A stretch of 64,000 bases of DNA from Theileria orientalis strain Shintoku (lineage: Eukaryota; Apicomplexa; Aconoidasida; Piroplasmida; Theileriidae): contig NC_025261.1 of assembly GCF_000740895.1 (NCBI RefSeq), positions 620,001-684,000 on the forward strand. The letters run 5' to 3'. The notes under the pieces were generated by a model, which ran no database searches, was not told the DNA's origin, and saw nothing but the letters and a program-made list of their open reading frames with translations. Below are positions 45,292-56,795 of the stretch, one piece after another; positions within the stretch are counted from its first letter, which is position 1; the number at the start of each line of letters is the position of its first letter. A program made the translations under genes and the position numbers.

Positions 45292-46770
45292 ATGAGCGGA
45301 GAATTTAAAAATTTACCATACCCGGAAATTTTTGTAGACGAATCAATAGTAAAGGAAAACGATAAGATTATTACAAAAAGTGAAATGAACTTTGATAACA
45401 CGATGGAAAGAATAAATACCGGAAACGAATTGTTCCAAGTTGAGGATTATCACAACTCATCCGACGCATTAAGTTTAGGTAATAAACCATCTGTGAGTAA
45501 CAATTTTGACAATACAACATATGAAGGCGAAGGATCGAACAATAAGGATTCGCCACTTAAAAGGAACAAGAACAAGTTGATTATATTTATAACGACAATT
45601 GTTTTATTAGTGATATTAACAGTGGTTTTAATAGTTGTATTTGCTCCTTCGTCAGGTACTCCAGAAACAATTAAGGATGACGGTAAGACGGACGCACATG
45701 ATACCTTCCTAGCTATAGGTCCTGAGTTCAATGTCGCCGAAATAACTAAAAGAATTGCCAAAGAGATTGAAGATGAAGGACTTACAGGCACACAAAAAGA
45801 CCCTAAAACTCCCAAAGAAAGTGGAGGTGATGGCACTACTAAACCTTCGGGTGATACTACCAAAGACCCTAAAACACTTCCAACTGGAGACACTAAAAAG
45901 CCTGAACCCAAAGACTCTAAAACACCTAAAGATACTGGCGATAAAAAACCTGAACTTACAGGAGGTGAAAAACTTCCAACTGGAGACCCTAAAACACCTG
46001 GAGAAAAAACTCCCAAGGTCGGACCCACTGACACTAAAACACCCCCTGGAATTACTGATCCATCTCCCACGGATAAACCTATTGATGATAAATCAGCCCC
46101 TCAAGGTGGTGCAGGAGTAGATACAACAAAAGATCCAGAGATTAAAAAAGATGAAAAAAAAGAGGAAGCTGTTAGCACATTAGTTAGGAAACACAAGTAT
46201 GTATTGAAAAAGGACCCAGCTGAGTACGATCTTAAATTGGATAAAGCGCTGAATCCTGAGAACCCAGATAATTCTAACGATAAAAACCCTAAAAATCAAA
46301 TAAAACCAGAGGATATCTACGATACAAAGAGGGATGTATTTATTTACACGAAAACCTATGGGAACAATTTTGTTCAGACAAAACCATTCGAATTTAACTA
46401 CGTACAAATGACGTTTGGAGGTAAGAATCTGTCAGTATCAAAAGTTAGCCCAAGTCCCAACTGCGCATTTTATCATGGAGCCAGTAAAACTGACCAAATT
46501 ATCAAAGTAGTTTATTACGACGGTTCAGTACTAGTAGAAAAAGCTGACAAGTTGGAGTATTTAACCATTTGGGAAGAAAACTTTGACAAAATGAGATTGG
46601 TAACCATTGTTGCCACTCCTAATGCAGCTGGAGGAATCAATAAGGAAAACAGAGAGAGAGCCTACATACAGTACAAAATCCTAGGGGAGGTAACCGCGTT
46701 AAAAGATCCTGTCATAACTCAGGATTACATGAACACTACGATTCAAGTTTTAAACTCAATTTTTAAATAA
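45292..46770 (+). CDS. Type II membrane protein with Pro/Lys/Thr-rich ectodomain
   Basis: One exon of 492 aa. There is no N-terminal signal peptide. Residues 1-95 are polar, then a TM helix (LIIFITTIVLLVILTVVLIV, about 98-120) works as an internal signal anchor. The next 170 residues are low-complexity, built on imperfect repeats of DPKTP, TGDTKKP and KTPKD type. A folded C-terminal domain (about 300-490) has strand patterns (DVFIYTKTYGNNFVQTKPFEF, then FNYVQMTFGGKNL) compatible with a diverged FAINT unit. The layout of charged N-terminus, one TM and a proline-rich ectodomain recalls Theileria surface antigens such as PIM/TaSP, but I see no direct sequence match. Likely surface-exposed on the parasite; likely polymorphic in the repeat part. 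Confidence 0.7.
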   Translation: MSGEFKNLPYPEIFVDESIVKENDKIITKSEMNFDNTMERINTGNELFQVEDYHNSSDALSLGNKPSVSNNFDNTTYEGEGSNNKDSPLKRNKNKLIIFITTIVLLVILTVVLIVVFAPSSGTPETIKDDGKTDAHDTFLAIGPEFNVAEITKRIAKEIEDEGLTGTQKDPKTPKESGGDGTTKPSGDTTKDPKTLPTGDTKKPEPKDSKTPKDTGDKKPELTGGEKLPTGDPKTPGEKTPKVGPTDTKTPPGITDPSPTDKPIDDKSAPQGGAGVDTTKDPEIKKDEKKEEAVSTLVRKHKYVLKKDPAEYDLKLDKALNPENPDNSNDKNPKNQIKPEDIYDTKRDVFIYTKTYGNNFVQTKPFEFNYVQMTFGGKNLSVSKVSPSPNCAFYHGASKTDQIIKVVYYDGSVLVEKADKLEYLTIWEENFDKMRLVTIVATPNAAGGINKENRERAYIQYKILGEVTALKDPVITQDYMNTTIQVLNSIFK

Positions 46771-47161
46771 ACTAAAATTATAATTTTGTTAAAACAAAAG
46801 AGAATACACGTTAGGATTAAGATATTCTATAAGTTAAAAGCCTAGAATACTTACACATTGTATTAAATTAGGCGATATTTAGTCATGTTTTATTTATTTA
46901 TTGATCCGTTACTCTTTTAACAGTAATAATATTATTAAATAACATTTTAGTGATTTATGTATCTATACTAATATCATTTTAATCAATTTACACTGTACAC
47001 ATCTAAACAATTTTAACTACAGCAAAACTGTTTTATTTATAATTTAATTTAAGTAGCAAAAATTTATTAAAATGATTTTTGGTATGCGACTTTTATAAAT
47101 AACTAATTCCCCATCCACGTTGTAATTTAGACTCAATAGGCAATCCTATACAATGTTTTGA
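46771..47161. other. Intergenic spacer
   Basis: AT-rich region with the promoter of the five-FAINT gene. No other feature is seen. Confidence 0.45.
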
Positions 47162-49021
47162 ATGTATATATGGAACGTATTCAAAACATTAATATATCTA
47201 CTGTTTTGTTCGAAAAAATTTTCATATTCTGATCCAAATGAAAAAGGTGTGTCAACTGAATTGATACCCATTGAACTTAACTTGCGTAAAAGTTTATCGA
47301 ACGACAAATATGAGTGCCAAAAAACAGATAAAGGTATAATATACACTGTAAAAAATGGATATGGTTTCTCTTCAGTTAGTTCATTTAACCCAGAATGTAA
47401 ATTTGTTTCTTGTATCTGGAAGGCATCAAATAGTTTTGAATATGCCAGTAAGGTTATCTTAGTCTCATCTGATATCGGCGGACTGTATAAAATCTTTATA
47501 CACTTATTTAATGGAGCAAGGAATGTATATTTTAAGAAAATTTATTCTCCGTGGCAACGAATGGATGTGAACAGAAATGTTCGTATCCCCTTGAACCTCT
47601 ATATAGCACACAGTACATATTTCTACAATGTAGCAAAAGATAAAGAACTTAAAATATTTACACCTAAAACTGGATTTATTTTTGACTCCGTAATAAAATG
47701 GATTAATTCGGCCGATACAAGATGGATTGTTTGGAAGGCTGGGAATATAAATGAATGTTCTAATAAAATAGAATATTATGTCGACAAAACCTTGGAACCA
47801 AATTTTGGAATACTAATGATTTATTTATTAAATGGAGAAAAGATAAAACTAATTAACGATAATGTTAATTATATTGGCAATAAATGGATTTCAGTTGATC
47901 TGAATGTTGACATACCTGTTCAAATTAGCATTAAAACTACAAATGACTCCTTTTTTTATTACAACTATTTATCCGGTCCTCTCAGAGTATTCGATGCTAA
48001 ACCAGGTTTTGTTTTTAACGGTTTATTCAAATGGTATGATCGGTACAAACAAAATGACATTATATGGCAAACTTTAATAAAAGAAAAATTTTCCAGACAG
48101 GTCATTGTTGAACGGATAGTTGGTTTCAAGATTCACTCGAACAATATAATAATTTTTCATTTGGATGGAACATCCACACATCTTACGCAAGTAGATGACG
48201 GATGGTCACCGTTCGAGCCTTCTACAGAACTTGACATTGACTACAAATGGACTACTATCGCATATCAATATATTAAGGTACAAAATATCGAATATTTTAT
48301 TCCTAATGGCAGTTTTTTGTTTAAAGAGGTGTTCAAAAAAGGATCAAGTTGTACGCCGGACTTTATTTTCTGGAAAGCAAAAAATAAATGGGAATACGTC
48401 AAAAAGGTGTTTATAGTACCTATTGGTAAAAAAGAAAAAATATTGGTTTTATTACTACTCACCAATAGGTTAATATTGTTCCTTAAGTCTGATGATTCAA
48501 AATGGATACAAAGGCCAAAAGATGAGAACGCCATTTACCAACTCCTAAGTCTAGGAGTTGATTTCAACATTCCCAAACGAATAAGTAAACCGATTGAGGA
48601 AGAACAATGTAGACCGCTTAAACACGGTATGTTTAACTCAAAAGTTTCTGAACCAGAATTTCCCTTTCCCAAGTCCGTAATAGAACCAGAGAAGCTAATT
48701 GCGTTGGACATCAGTAAAATGCACCGGCTTAAAGGCTACGATATATTTTATGGAGAAAACAAGGTCATTTTTACAGCCAGAGAACCGTATCTATTCTCAT
48801 ATGTTTCAAACGGGAGTGAAATTCTTTGGAGACCAAAATTTATTGATGAATATCCTGATAAAGTAATTTACAAGGTGGTAGGTGGCAATCATAAAATCAA
48901 AGTATATTTTCCTGATGAAAACAGGTTTAACACAACAAAAAACAAACCTTTAATGAATTTTAATCCATCAGAGGTAGAAGTATCAGTTGTCAAAACCAAC
49001 AAACCTGATACCGAGGTTTAA
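47162..49021 (+). CDS. Secreted protein with five FAINT domains, paralogue of the gene at 2306
   Basis: One exon of 619 aa. The signal peptide (VFKTLIYLLFCSKKFSYS) nearly repeats that of the 500-aa protein at 2306-3808 on the other strand. Five FAINT units are visible at about residues 35-140, 140-248, 248-355, 358-460 and 520-605. The last begins LIALDISKM and contains GENKVIFTAREPYLFSYV, the counterpart of HNKVIFIADKAYLFLRV in the paralogue. A Pro/Glu-rich linker separates units 4 and 5 in both proteins. The extra unit compared with the 2306 gene lies in the middle (around residue 250-355) and opens VDIPVQISIK. Soluble, secreted, function unknown. Confidence 0.82.
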   Translation: MYIWNVFKTLIYLLFCSKKFSYSDPNEKGVSTELIPIELNLRKSLSNDKYECQKTDKGIIYTVKNGYGFSSVSSFNPECKFVSCIWKASNSFEYASKVILVSSDIGGLYKIFIHLFNGARNVYFKKIYSPWQRMDVNRNVRIPLNLYIAHSTYFYNVAKDKELKIFTPKTGFIFDSVIKWINSADTRWIVWKAGNINECSNKIEYYVDKTLEPNFGILMIYLLNGEKIKLINDNVNYIGNKWISVDLNVDIPVQISIKTTNDSFFYYNYLSGPLRVFDAKPGFVFNGLFKWYDRYKQNDIIWQTLIKEKFSRQVIVERIVGFKIHSNNIIIFHLDGTSTHLTQVDDGWSPFEPSTELDIDYKWTTIAYQYIKVQNIEYFIPNGSFLFKEVFKKGSSCTPDFIFWKAKNKWEYVKKVFIVPIGKKEKILVLLLLTNRLILFLKSDDSKWIQRPKDENAIYQLLSLGVDFNIPKRISKPIEEEQCRPLKHGMFNSKVSEPEFPFPKSVIEPEKLIALDISKMHRLKGYDIFYGENKVIFTAREPYLFSYVSNGSEILWRPKFIDEYPDKVIYKVVGGNHKIKVYFPDENRFNTTKNKPLMNFNPSEVEVSVVKTNKPDTEV

Positions 49022-50563
49022 CAAATATCGCATATATTAAATTTTTATTTATGAATAACAGATTGCCAATAATAAATCCAATATTATTTTGATAAACTGG
49101 AGTTATACTTATAATACATTTGGGGAATTATATCGCATATCAATTCAAAATGTATGATACCTTTTGGTTATCAAACCAAAAACCAGAGACTTGAATGTAG
49201 TTTTAAACAACTTGTAATGTTTCCTATTTAAAACCCCGTCCATAACTCAAAAATAATACACAGTATATTACTTATATGTATAACACAGATATATCTTATT
49301 GTAATAGGATCAATTAACAAATATCAGTAAACGACACATTTCTATGCATAAGTGATGGCACATTGAGGTTTTAATCGGAATTAAGAATTATTTATGGAAG
49401 CCAGCTCGATAAAGTAAAAAGATCTGAAGCTACAACATACAAGGGCTTAAAGCTACTCCTTATTTAGTCAAAATATAGAGGGAAATACGAATAACGTGGT
49501 ATATTATAAGGTTCATCATGGTAAGGCATTTAACTATGTATGTACTTATGGCTAACTTACTAACTCGATGCCAATATTAATGTAGAAATCGAGAATGAGC
49601 TATTTTCAGAATAAAAATGCACCCTTGTACTAAATACTGGATGTTGCAATAGAGCCCTTATCCACACCATCACCGTTGTCTAAGCTCGATTTATAATGTA
49701 AAATATGTAACTTTTGTTTTTAACATTTGAAATTTATGTTAAAATTTTTTACGTAATTCAAAACATCTGTCTTTCTTATCAATATTCACATTTGACTGGT
49801 ATATCAACAACCAACTATCAAATGAATTTAGTTGATATTCCAAATCACATTTACACATCTCAGACATAAAAACAATGTCAAAATTATGTTTAAGCCTATT
49901 TGTTAAAAAATAATTGATAAAATTTAAATGTAGTTAAAAATATGAAATCCAGTACCAATAAAAAAGCTTTTTAATTAAAATTGTAAACTGGTAATTTTTT
50001 TTAAAATAATAAAATACTTCTCACATAGAACACTTTGAATTAAAACACAAAATATCAAACACCCAAATTATATATCAATCCAACAAGGAAAATACGCCTA
50101 AAAAAGCCAGTCAATTTATTCAAATATCAATCAATAAAGTGATTCGACATTTTTTCTTAAAGATGTAATATAGTTATAAATGATGGGTTTTTGTGTGTGG
50201 CTTTAAATTGATACGCCCAGTACTCAATGATGGGTACATACGAGATTAATTAAGAAGGGGAAAGGTCGGATGATTATAGGTATACAAACGCGATAAGATC
50301 TATTCAGGAACGATAAGAACACAAGTTTTAGGCAGGGTAACTACGATTTAACCTAATTCGTTGTCTAGTAGATGGGGATTTAAGGTAAAAATTTAAAGGT
50401 CAGAGGGTTCTCCTTGATCAGAATTTGTCAACTAAATTTGCCTTTGATTAGTTCCTATAGTTATTATTTGATAGATTCTGGAAGTTTTAGTAAGATCGCT
50501 TCGAAGTGTGTAATTTTGAAAATTTATAACATATAATCATTTGAACTGATCCTATAGCAAAAT
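49022..50563. other. AT-rich intergenic region
   Basis: About 1.5 kb between the five-FAINT gene and the ABC transporter gene, same orientation. No ORF of note, no tRNA, no tandem repeat. The region just upstream of the transporter (50210-50500) is less AT-rich than the rest and may be its promoter or 5' UTR. Confidence 0.5.
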
Positions 50564-53500
50564 ATGAACAAGCCCTCTCGCGATAACCTTGACCATCCCA
50601 AATTTGAACCTGAGAGCTGTTTTTGGGATAGCGAACCCTATTTTAAATCGTACTTCAAGGGGATTCAGAACAAGACATTCAAATATTACGATGATTCCAA
50701 TGTTTTGAAGTACTTGTTTTTTCACTGGGTAAACCGATGGGTCTCAGTGCTGTCTAGGAAGTACCTGGAACCGTACAAATTACACCCAGTACAGATATCA
50801 GACCAGATTTTGAAGTGGGAACCTATTTTTTCGAAACACGTTAGCGATGGATTGGCAAGATTGGACCACTACGAGACCACTAAATCCACCAAAAATCCAG
50901 TCAAACCATATAACATGATTCTGTTGCGTGCCATCTTATTGACAATATGGAAAAGGTCAGTTGCTCTGTTATTGGGACTGATAATTGTCAATGTATTGAG
51001 TATGAGCATATCCATTTTGGTTGAAAAATTGATTCAGATTGTGAGCAAGCCAGAAATCGAATTAGCCAAAACAATATTGCTGTTGTTTGCTGTTGTAGGT
51101 TTTCAGGTATTGGACGGGGTCATCAATGAAAATGTAAATTACTATGTTTACAGGATGATTTTCTTGCTTAATTACTTGTACGGCATAGTTCCATTTCGCC
51201 ACGCTTTGACACACAGGCGCGTTTACTATAACAATGTCAATGGCTCCAACCAATTGAACACGTGCAACGAGGTACTTCACAGCTGTTCCCCTGATTCACC
51301 GTGTTCCAAAAACCCATTGTTCTGTCCGGCCCTGCGATATCACAACAAGGATGTAGACCCTAAGATTTTCACGTATGTGTTTTATGACTCATTCTATATT
51401 GCTATGGCATTTGAGTCGACCAAATTCATTGTTCAGTTTTTAACGAACTTTATTTATGGAGTGTACCTTATGTCGAGACATGTCAAGGCTAATATATGGG
51501 TGTTGTACCTTACTGGAGCTTTGTTCCTGTTATTCATGGTTACCGTGGAGATTTTTAATGCAGTCATATTTAAATACATTTTATATATGAGAGATTACAA
51601 GGTAACCAAGTACAAAAACATCCTTGGTGCACTAACAAATATTAAGAAAATGTTTTGCGATGACATTGGGTTTAACATTATAACCCAGACGAGGAATAAT
51701 GAGCTTTCATTAATTTTTGTTAAAATTTTCATCACTTTTATAAACATGTGTGTTTTTAGCACATCGATTAACATATCATTCTACATTATTAAAATGTATT
51801 TTGTAAAGTCGGTTAATAATGCTAATGAAATTACTGAAATTAACCCAGCAGCTTTCTTGGTCACGTTTTACATATACATGAGAATTGTCAGTTCTATGTT
51901 TATTATTCCCAGGTCTATCAATATCATTGGAATGGCCTACGTATCGTACAAGCGCGTTAACACTTACCTCAAAAAGTGTGCCCCGAATTTTTACAACAAG
52001 GCCAACTGTTTTACTGGTCCGACACATGCTACTTCAGAACTAAACTCGGTGACGAACAAACTACCTAATGACGTGGTTGTTTATTTCAAAGACGCCACGT
52101 TAACTTGGGTGCACTCACGTGAAGATCTAATGTCCAAGAACTATGAACCGTTTTTGAAAAACGTCAACTTTGAACTAAAACGTGGTGAAATAGCCATTGT
52201 TACCGGTTCTCAGGGTACCGGAAAAACAAATTTTGTCAGAGCAATGCTTGGAGATATGACTCTTGTAGGCGGTTCAATGGCAGTAGTTCCATTACACACA
52301 TCCATGCCCATATTTTATGCTTCACAGGACATTTATTTACAAAAGGGCACTGTAAGATCCAACATAACATTTGGTTATAAGTTTGATGAAAACTTATATA
52401 ATACAGTTCTTAAAGCAGTTGAGCTTCAATCTGATATAGGAACATGGGAGAAGGGTGACCTACGTCCAGTTTCCGATAACGCATTATCCCTGAGTGGTGG
52501 ACAACGAGTCAGAGTAGAAATGGCCCGGGCACTATATGCATATTTGGTGTTCCACAAAGTAAACAAGGAATATAATAGTAGAAAGTGCTCATTTCTCATG
52601 GTATTGGACGCTCCGTTCCATGGTCTTGATCCATTTGTGTCTAAAACCATATTCTATAACTTATTTAATCTTAAAAACGGGCTACTAGTGAGAGATGACC
52701 TATCGGTAGTTTTAACATCTTCTAAGAGAAGCCTTGACACATGCTCGAGGTCAAGCGATGTATTGCAATTCCCCAATGTACACATTTATCATGTTAAAAA
52801 CAAGGAAATGTCATTCTTTAATAAACTACACGACTTTATGAAAACCAAGAAACATGAAGGAGAATTCAAGTATCTGTCAACTGCTAGAAATGGTCCTTAT
52901 AACATGAATTACTTAACAAACGATATGGTTGATCTGTGCTTATCTAACAATAGCAAAGAAGATCGCGCCGATAAAAACAAGGAACTATACCGCGAATCCT
53001 TCGTAAAATACATTAAAGAACACTTTGGAAACACTAGATTTTATCCATTTTTAGTGTTTATGAAGCCTGCCGCAGTATCATTTACAATCTACATACTGCT
53101 CACGATTGCGTTGAATGCCATGGATTATATTAAATTTATTTTGTCAAGTAACTTATCAGACTATATTATCCAAAATATAAATGATCATAACAATGGCAAA
53201 TTTGTCGATCTTGAAAAAGTTAAAGCACATAGTAATTCAGCTCTGAAAGTCACGGTAATATTTGTAACACTCATTATCATAACATCGTTTATGGCGACAT
53301 TGGCCGTTTCAGCAGGATCTCTGATTTCTTGTCGTAAACTTCATGAGTATTGCATCAACACGATTTTCAACTATAGTTCATCCGTAGTTAAAATAAAGAA
53401 GCAAATTAGTCAAATTATCACATACCTTTCCTGCGATCTTATGATGACAGATGATATTACTGGGATATTTATTGCATTGCTATTATTTGCATTAATTCAG

Positions 53501-55117
53501 ACGATCACTAACATAATTTCTTTGTTTTATACAATTCCAATCACGATACCCTTTATCGTAGTCGCTATGATGACAGCGTACTTTTACGTATTAAGGAAGT
53601 ATATAAAGTCTGCCAGGACATTAAACTTCGGTTTTTTAGAATCCCTAACTCAGATGAATACTATAATGGAACGTTCAATAACCGGAGCAGAAGTGTACAG
53701 AAGCTTTAATAGGGACTCAGATTTGCTAAGACAGTTCATGGAGCAGAGGGATTACAATGCTCGACCCAAGTTCCTTTTCGCTGCAGTCATTTCGTGGTGT
53801 GCAATCGTTTTTACTTGGATGTTCTCACTAGCTACTATCATTATTTTGATTATTCCAATCATACTAGACAAATACACGAAGTACAAGATGATGGTAGGTT
53901 ATTATGGTTTGGCTCTATCTCTTTCCATGAATGTGATCAAGTCCTTTACCAGCTTTTCATCTTTGTATGCTTTTACTGAACAACTTATGGGATCAATTGA
54001 GAGATTCCAGTACTTCATTCCTTTTGGACAAAAGCTCAAGTTCGATAAGAGCCCCAATACCCACGATGAGTATGTAGTCAATCCTGTGGACAATGATTTC
54101 ATTATTATCAACAAGGCACAGTTGTTAACAAGGAGAGCAATTGAGTTCAAAGCTGTCAACAAAAAGTTCTATGGATTGAGGAGACTATTCTACCATCCCA
54201 GACTTACCATTCTGGACTCTTCTCTTTACTTAACACCTGAGCACGTGGGAGTTGAGTTAAAGAATCTGTGTGTTTACGCTTCACAGAATCGTACACCTGA
54301 TAGTATGATTTTGAAAAACATCACTGTGACCACACACCGATCAGAAATGATTTGTATGGTTGGAAGAACAGGTGCCGGTAAAACAACATTACTATCATCA
54401 TTACAGAATTTACCTTTACATAGAACAGGACAAGTTCTATTGGACGGTAAAGATTTGAACGAAATACCCAAGGCAATCATGAGACAGATAGTCGGTGTTC
54501 TACCTCAACATCCATTCGTATTCAAAGGATGGACTGTGCGTAGGTTCCTTGATCCTAGAAAGTTATTTACTGACGACGAGATTAATCATGTCCTCATTAA
54601 GTGCAGCCTTATGAATTTTGTTAATGAACTTCCTGGAGGAAAGAAGCTTGACACTGTTATTACACCTGAGGATCCGATACTGTATAATTCTAAGAAGAGA
54701 TCCCGTTCTAGAGTAAACTCATTTGGAATTAGGTCATCCATGACTTCACAGTATGATTTGTTATCTGAAAGTGACATGTTGCTGTCATATAGTCAATTAA
54801 GAACACTTTCGTTTGTCAGGCTTGTTTTATACAGGAATTTCTTTAGAGTACTATTGGTAGACGAACCTCCAGAGGAAGATCTTATGGATACAAGTGCAAA
54901 GAGTGAAGACCTTGGAGTTCCAATTTATGACCTTTTACACAAGTACTTTAGCCATTGTACTACATTCGTTACGGCTCATGATGTAGAAGTTTTGAAGAAA
55001 TGTAATTATGTCTGGGTGATACACGAAGGAAGACTTGTTAAGACTTGTAAGACTAGCGATATAAAAGCCAACGAATCCATCTCAAAGATAATAGAGGAAA
55101 GCTTGAAATCAGCATGA
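50564..55117 (+). CDS. ABC transporter, ABCC/MRP type, full length
   Basis: One exon of 1517 aa with two membrane domains (helices at about 125-460 and 850-1140) and two nucleotide-binding domains. NBD1 has Walker A GSQGTGKT (about 547), signature LSGGQ (about 643) and Walker B FLMVLDAP, with Ala where the catalytic Glu is expected and no His in the switch region (VVLTSSKR). NBD2 has Walker A GRTGAGKT (about 1267), a degenerate signature LSYSQLR, intact Walker B VLLVDEP and switch His in TAHD. One weakened site is typical of ABCC exporters, where only one composite site hydrolyses ATP quickly. Theileria genomes carry several such transporters near FAINT gene clusters; the substrate is unknown. 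The first 120 residues have an aromatic-rich cytosolic lead. Confidence 0.9.
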   Translation: MNKPSRDNLDHPKFEPESCFWDSEPYFKSYFKGIQNKTFKYYDDSNVLKYLFFHWVNRWVSVLSRKYLEPYKLHPVQISDQILKWEPIFSKHVSDGLARLDHYETTKSTKNPVKPYNMILLRAILLTIWKRSVALLLGLIIVNVLSMSISILVEKLIQIVSKPEIELAKTILLLFAVVGFQVLDGVINENVNYYVYRMIFLLNYLYGIVPFRHALTHRRVYYNNVNGSNQLNTCNEVLHSCSPDSPCSKNPLFCPALRYHNKDVDPKIFTYVFYDSFYIAMAFESTKFIVQFLTNFIYGVYLMSRHVKANIWVLYLTGALFLLFMVTVEIFNAVIFKYILYMRDYKVTKYKNILGALTNIKKMFCDDIGFNIITQTRNNELSLIFVKIFITFINMCVFSTSINISFYIIKMYFVKSVNNANEITEINPAAFLVTFYIYMRIVSSMFIIPRSINIIGMAYVSYKRVNTYLKKCAPNFYNKANCFTGPTHATSELNSVTNKLPNDVVVYFKDATLTWVHSREDLMSKNYEPFLKNVNFELKRGEIAIVTGSQGTGKTNFVRAMLGDMTLVGGSMAVVPLHTSMPIFYASQDIYLQKGTVRSNITFGYKFDENLYNTVLKAVELQSDIGTWEKGDLRPVSDNALSLSGGQRVRVEMARALYAYLVFHKVNKEYNSRKCSFLMVLDAPFHGLDPFVSKTIFYNLFNLKNGLLVRDDLSVVLTSSKRSLDTCSRSSDVLQFPNVHIYHVKNKEMSFFNKLHDFMKTKKHEGEFKYLSTARNGPYNMNYLTNDMVDLCLSNNSKEDRADKNKELYRESFVKYIKEHFGNTRFYPFLVFMKPAAVSFTIYILLTIALNAMDYIKFILSSNLSDYIIQNINDHNNGKFVDLEKVKAHSNSALKVTVIFVTLIIITSFMATLAVSAGSLISCRKLHEYCINTIFNYSSSVVKIKKQISQIITYLSCDLMMTDDITGIFIALLLFALIQTITNIISLFYTIPITIPFIVVAMMTAYFYVLRKYIKSARTLNFGFLESLTQMNTIMERSITGAEVYRSFNRDSDLLRQFMEQRDYNARPKFLFAAVISWCAIVFTWMFSLATIIILIIPIILDKYTKYKMMVGYYGLALSLSMNVIKSFTSFSSLYAFTEQLMGSIERFQYFIPFGQKLKFDKSPNTHDEYVVNPVDNDFIIINKAQLLTRRAIEFKAVNKKFYGLRRLFYHPRLTILDSSLYLTPEHVGVELKNLCVYASQNRTPDSMILKNITVTTHRSEMICMVGRTGAGKTTLLSSLQNLPLHRTGQVLLDGKDLNEIPKAIMRQIVGVLPQHPFVFKGWTVRRFLDPRKLFTDDEINHVLIKCSLMNFVNELPGGKKLDTVITPEDPILYNSKKRSRSRVNSFGIRSSMTSQYDLLSESDMLLSYSQLRTLSFVRLVLYRNFFRVLLVDEPPEEDLMDTSAKSEDLGVPIYDLLHKYFSHCTTFVTAHDVEVLKKCNYVWVIHEGRLVKTCKTSDIKANESISKIIEESLKSA

Positions 55118-55982
55118 TTTTACCCTAGTTGTTATAGCTTTACCTTTACCTTTGTATATATTTAATATTTTCCGATTTTATTATTTGTTATGTATTTCAA
55201 TTATCATTAACCTCAAGCATACTTATTGAGTTTCTTGGTATATCGTGAATATGTGCAACACTCAAATTCAGTAACCTCTGACGGTACATGTGTAGATGAT
55301 TTTCAACATTATATATACACACTCAGTTGCCACAAATTACAATTATATAAAAATTGTGTAAACTTGGCCATAAAATACATAAATAAACTAATATAATTAA
55401 TCAGGCAGGTATATGCCACTGATGACGTTTATAATACGTTTGACACCCAAATCTCTCATTAAAGTTAATTACTTCTAAACCTGTAATATACACTTTTTTA
55501 AATAACTGCTATACGGGAATTGATTCATAAAGCCATTATTTTTGCTATGATTTTTTCAACCATAAACACATAAGCGTTAACAACACACACATAAATAAAT
55601 ATATGTTACTTTATGATTTTTAAACTTATAATATTTTAATAATTACCATTGGTTAGGTCGTTTTCATTCATACATATCTAAATTAATTAAAAAAAAATAA
55701 ACAGGCTTTTAGGAACCGCAATAAACACCTTCAAGTTATATATTTTAATCTGGTTTTGACTTAAATCATCCTTTTAAATTGTGATATTTATGTATTTCAA
55801 TAGACATCGATTGTCAAAACTGCAATATGTATATTTGTATTTTATATTTAAACTATTACTTATATATGTAACCATATTATCATAATATTATGTTTGTGTT
55901 AAAATATGTTTGAAAACAATCCCCTAAAGTAATCATTAAAAAAAATAGAGTTAAAAACACCCAACTAACATCTAATTACTGC
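55118..55982. other. AT-rich convergent intergenic region
   Basis: Downstream of both the ABC transporter and the minus-strand gene at 55983. Very AT-rich, including the run attaattaaaaaaaaataa near 55680. Nothing else is seen. Confidence 0.5.
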
Positions 55983-56648
55983 TTACTTTAACTTGTTTAT
56001 ATCCTTTTTTAAGTCCACGCCCATGTTTCTAAAATTGTCTTTTGGTACAAACCTTTTTACATTCTCACTGAGATTTTCCAATCTCACACTGGCGTTGTTA
56101 CTATATTTTGACAACACACTGTTTATATCATCAATTAACAGTCTACTATTATAATTTTTAGAATGTGCGTCCGGTGTGTTCGTACTACATTTTGAGGCTT
56201 CGTTAACATACCTACCGATATTATCACCCAAATTTAAATCAAATACATTATTGCTATTCATTCTAGTGTTTAATTTGTTATTTCTAAAGTTTGTGTAGTA
56301 TACAAATGATAAAAATGTTATCGGCACTACTGATCCACCAAGTATAAAGTATTTGAAAGCCCAGAAACGGTTTGAAATAGAATTAGGCTTTCTAATCTGA
56401 TATATCACATTCGAATAATTGTTTGATAACATTTTGTTAACTCTTTTGTAAATATTATATCCCCAAATAATATTCAACAAAACCAGGGTAGATATGACGT
56501 AAGGGTTGTTTAATTTACTCCTTCTTGGTACACTTCCATTGTCACTTAAATCAACATCATCAAGTACCGTGTTACTGTTAGTATTGATGTTGTTAATAAG
56601 CACATTATTTGAGGAATCTCTAGAATCCAACCTTTTATTTTTATACAT
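55983..56648 (-). CDS. Hypothetical protein with two TM helices
   Basis: One exon; the first ATG is at 56648 (an in-frame TTG lies upstream), giving 221 aa. A Ser/Asn/Asp-rich N-terminus is followed by a basic patch (VPRRSKLNN), a TM helix (PYVISTLVLLNIIWGYNIY, about 51-70), a basic loop, a second TM helix (FILGGSVVPITFLSFVYYT, about 101-120) and an Asn/Ser-rich tail with a helical end. Both termini should be on the same side. It lies 147 bases from the divergent J-protein gene. The family is not recognised; a small organelle or ER membrane protein is plausible. Confidence 0.6.
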   Translation of the reverse strand: MYKNKRLDSRDSSNNVLINNINTNSNTVLDDVDLSDNGSVPRRSKLNNPYVISTLVLLNIIWGYNIYKRVNKMLSNNYSNVIYQIRKPNSISNRFWAFKYFILGGSVVPITFLSFVYYTNFRNNKLNTRMNSNNVFDLNLGDNIGRYVNEASKCSTNTPDAHSKNYNSRLLIDDINSVLSKYSNNASVRLENLSENVKRFVPKDNFRNMGVDLKKDINKLK

Positions 56649-56795
56649 ATTTATGTTCCAAATCAAATAATACCATTATTTATTAAATATTAAAAATAAT
56701 ATTACTTTAAAAATTCAATTATTGTGTAATATGATTATTAATTTACTAAGTGGTGTCGACTAGTCACAGTTTTTATATTTTATGATATTTCCCAA

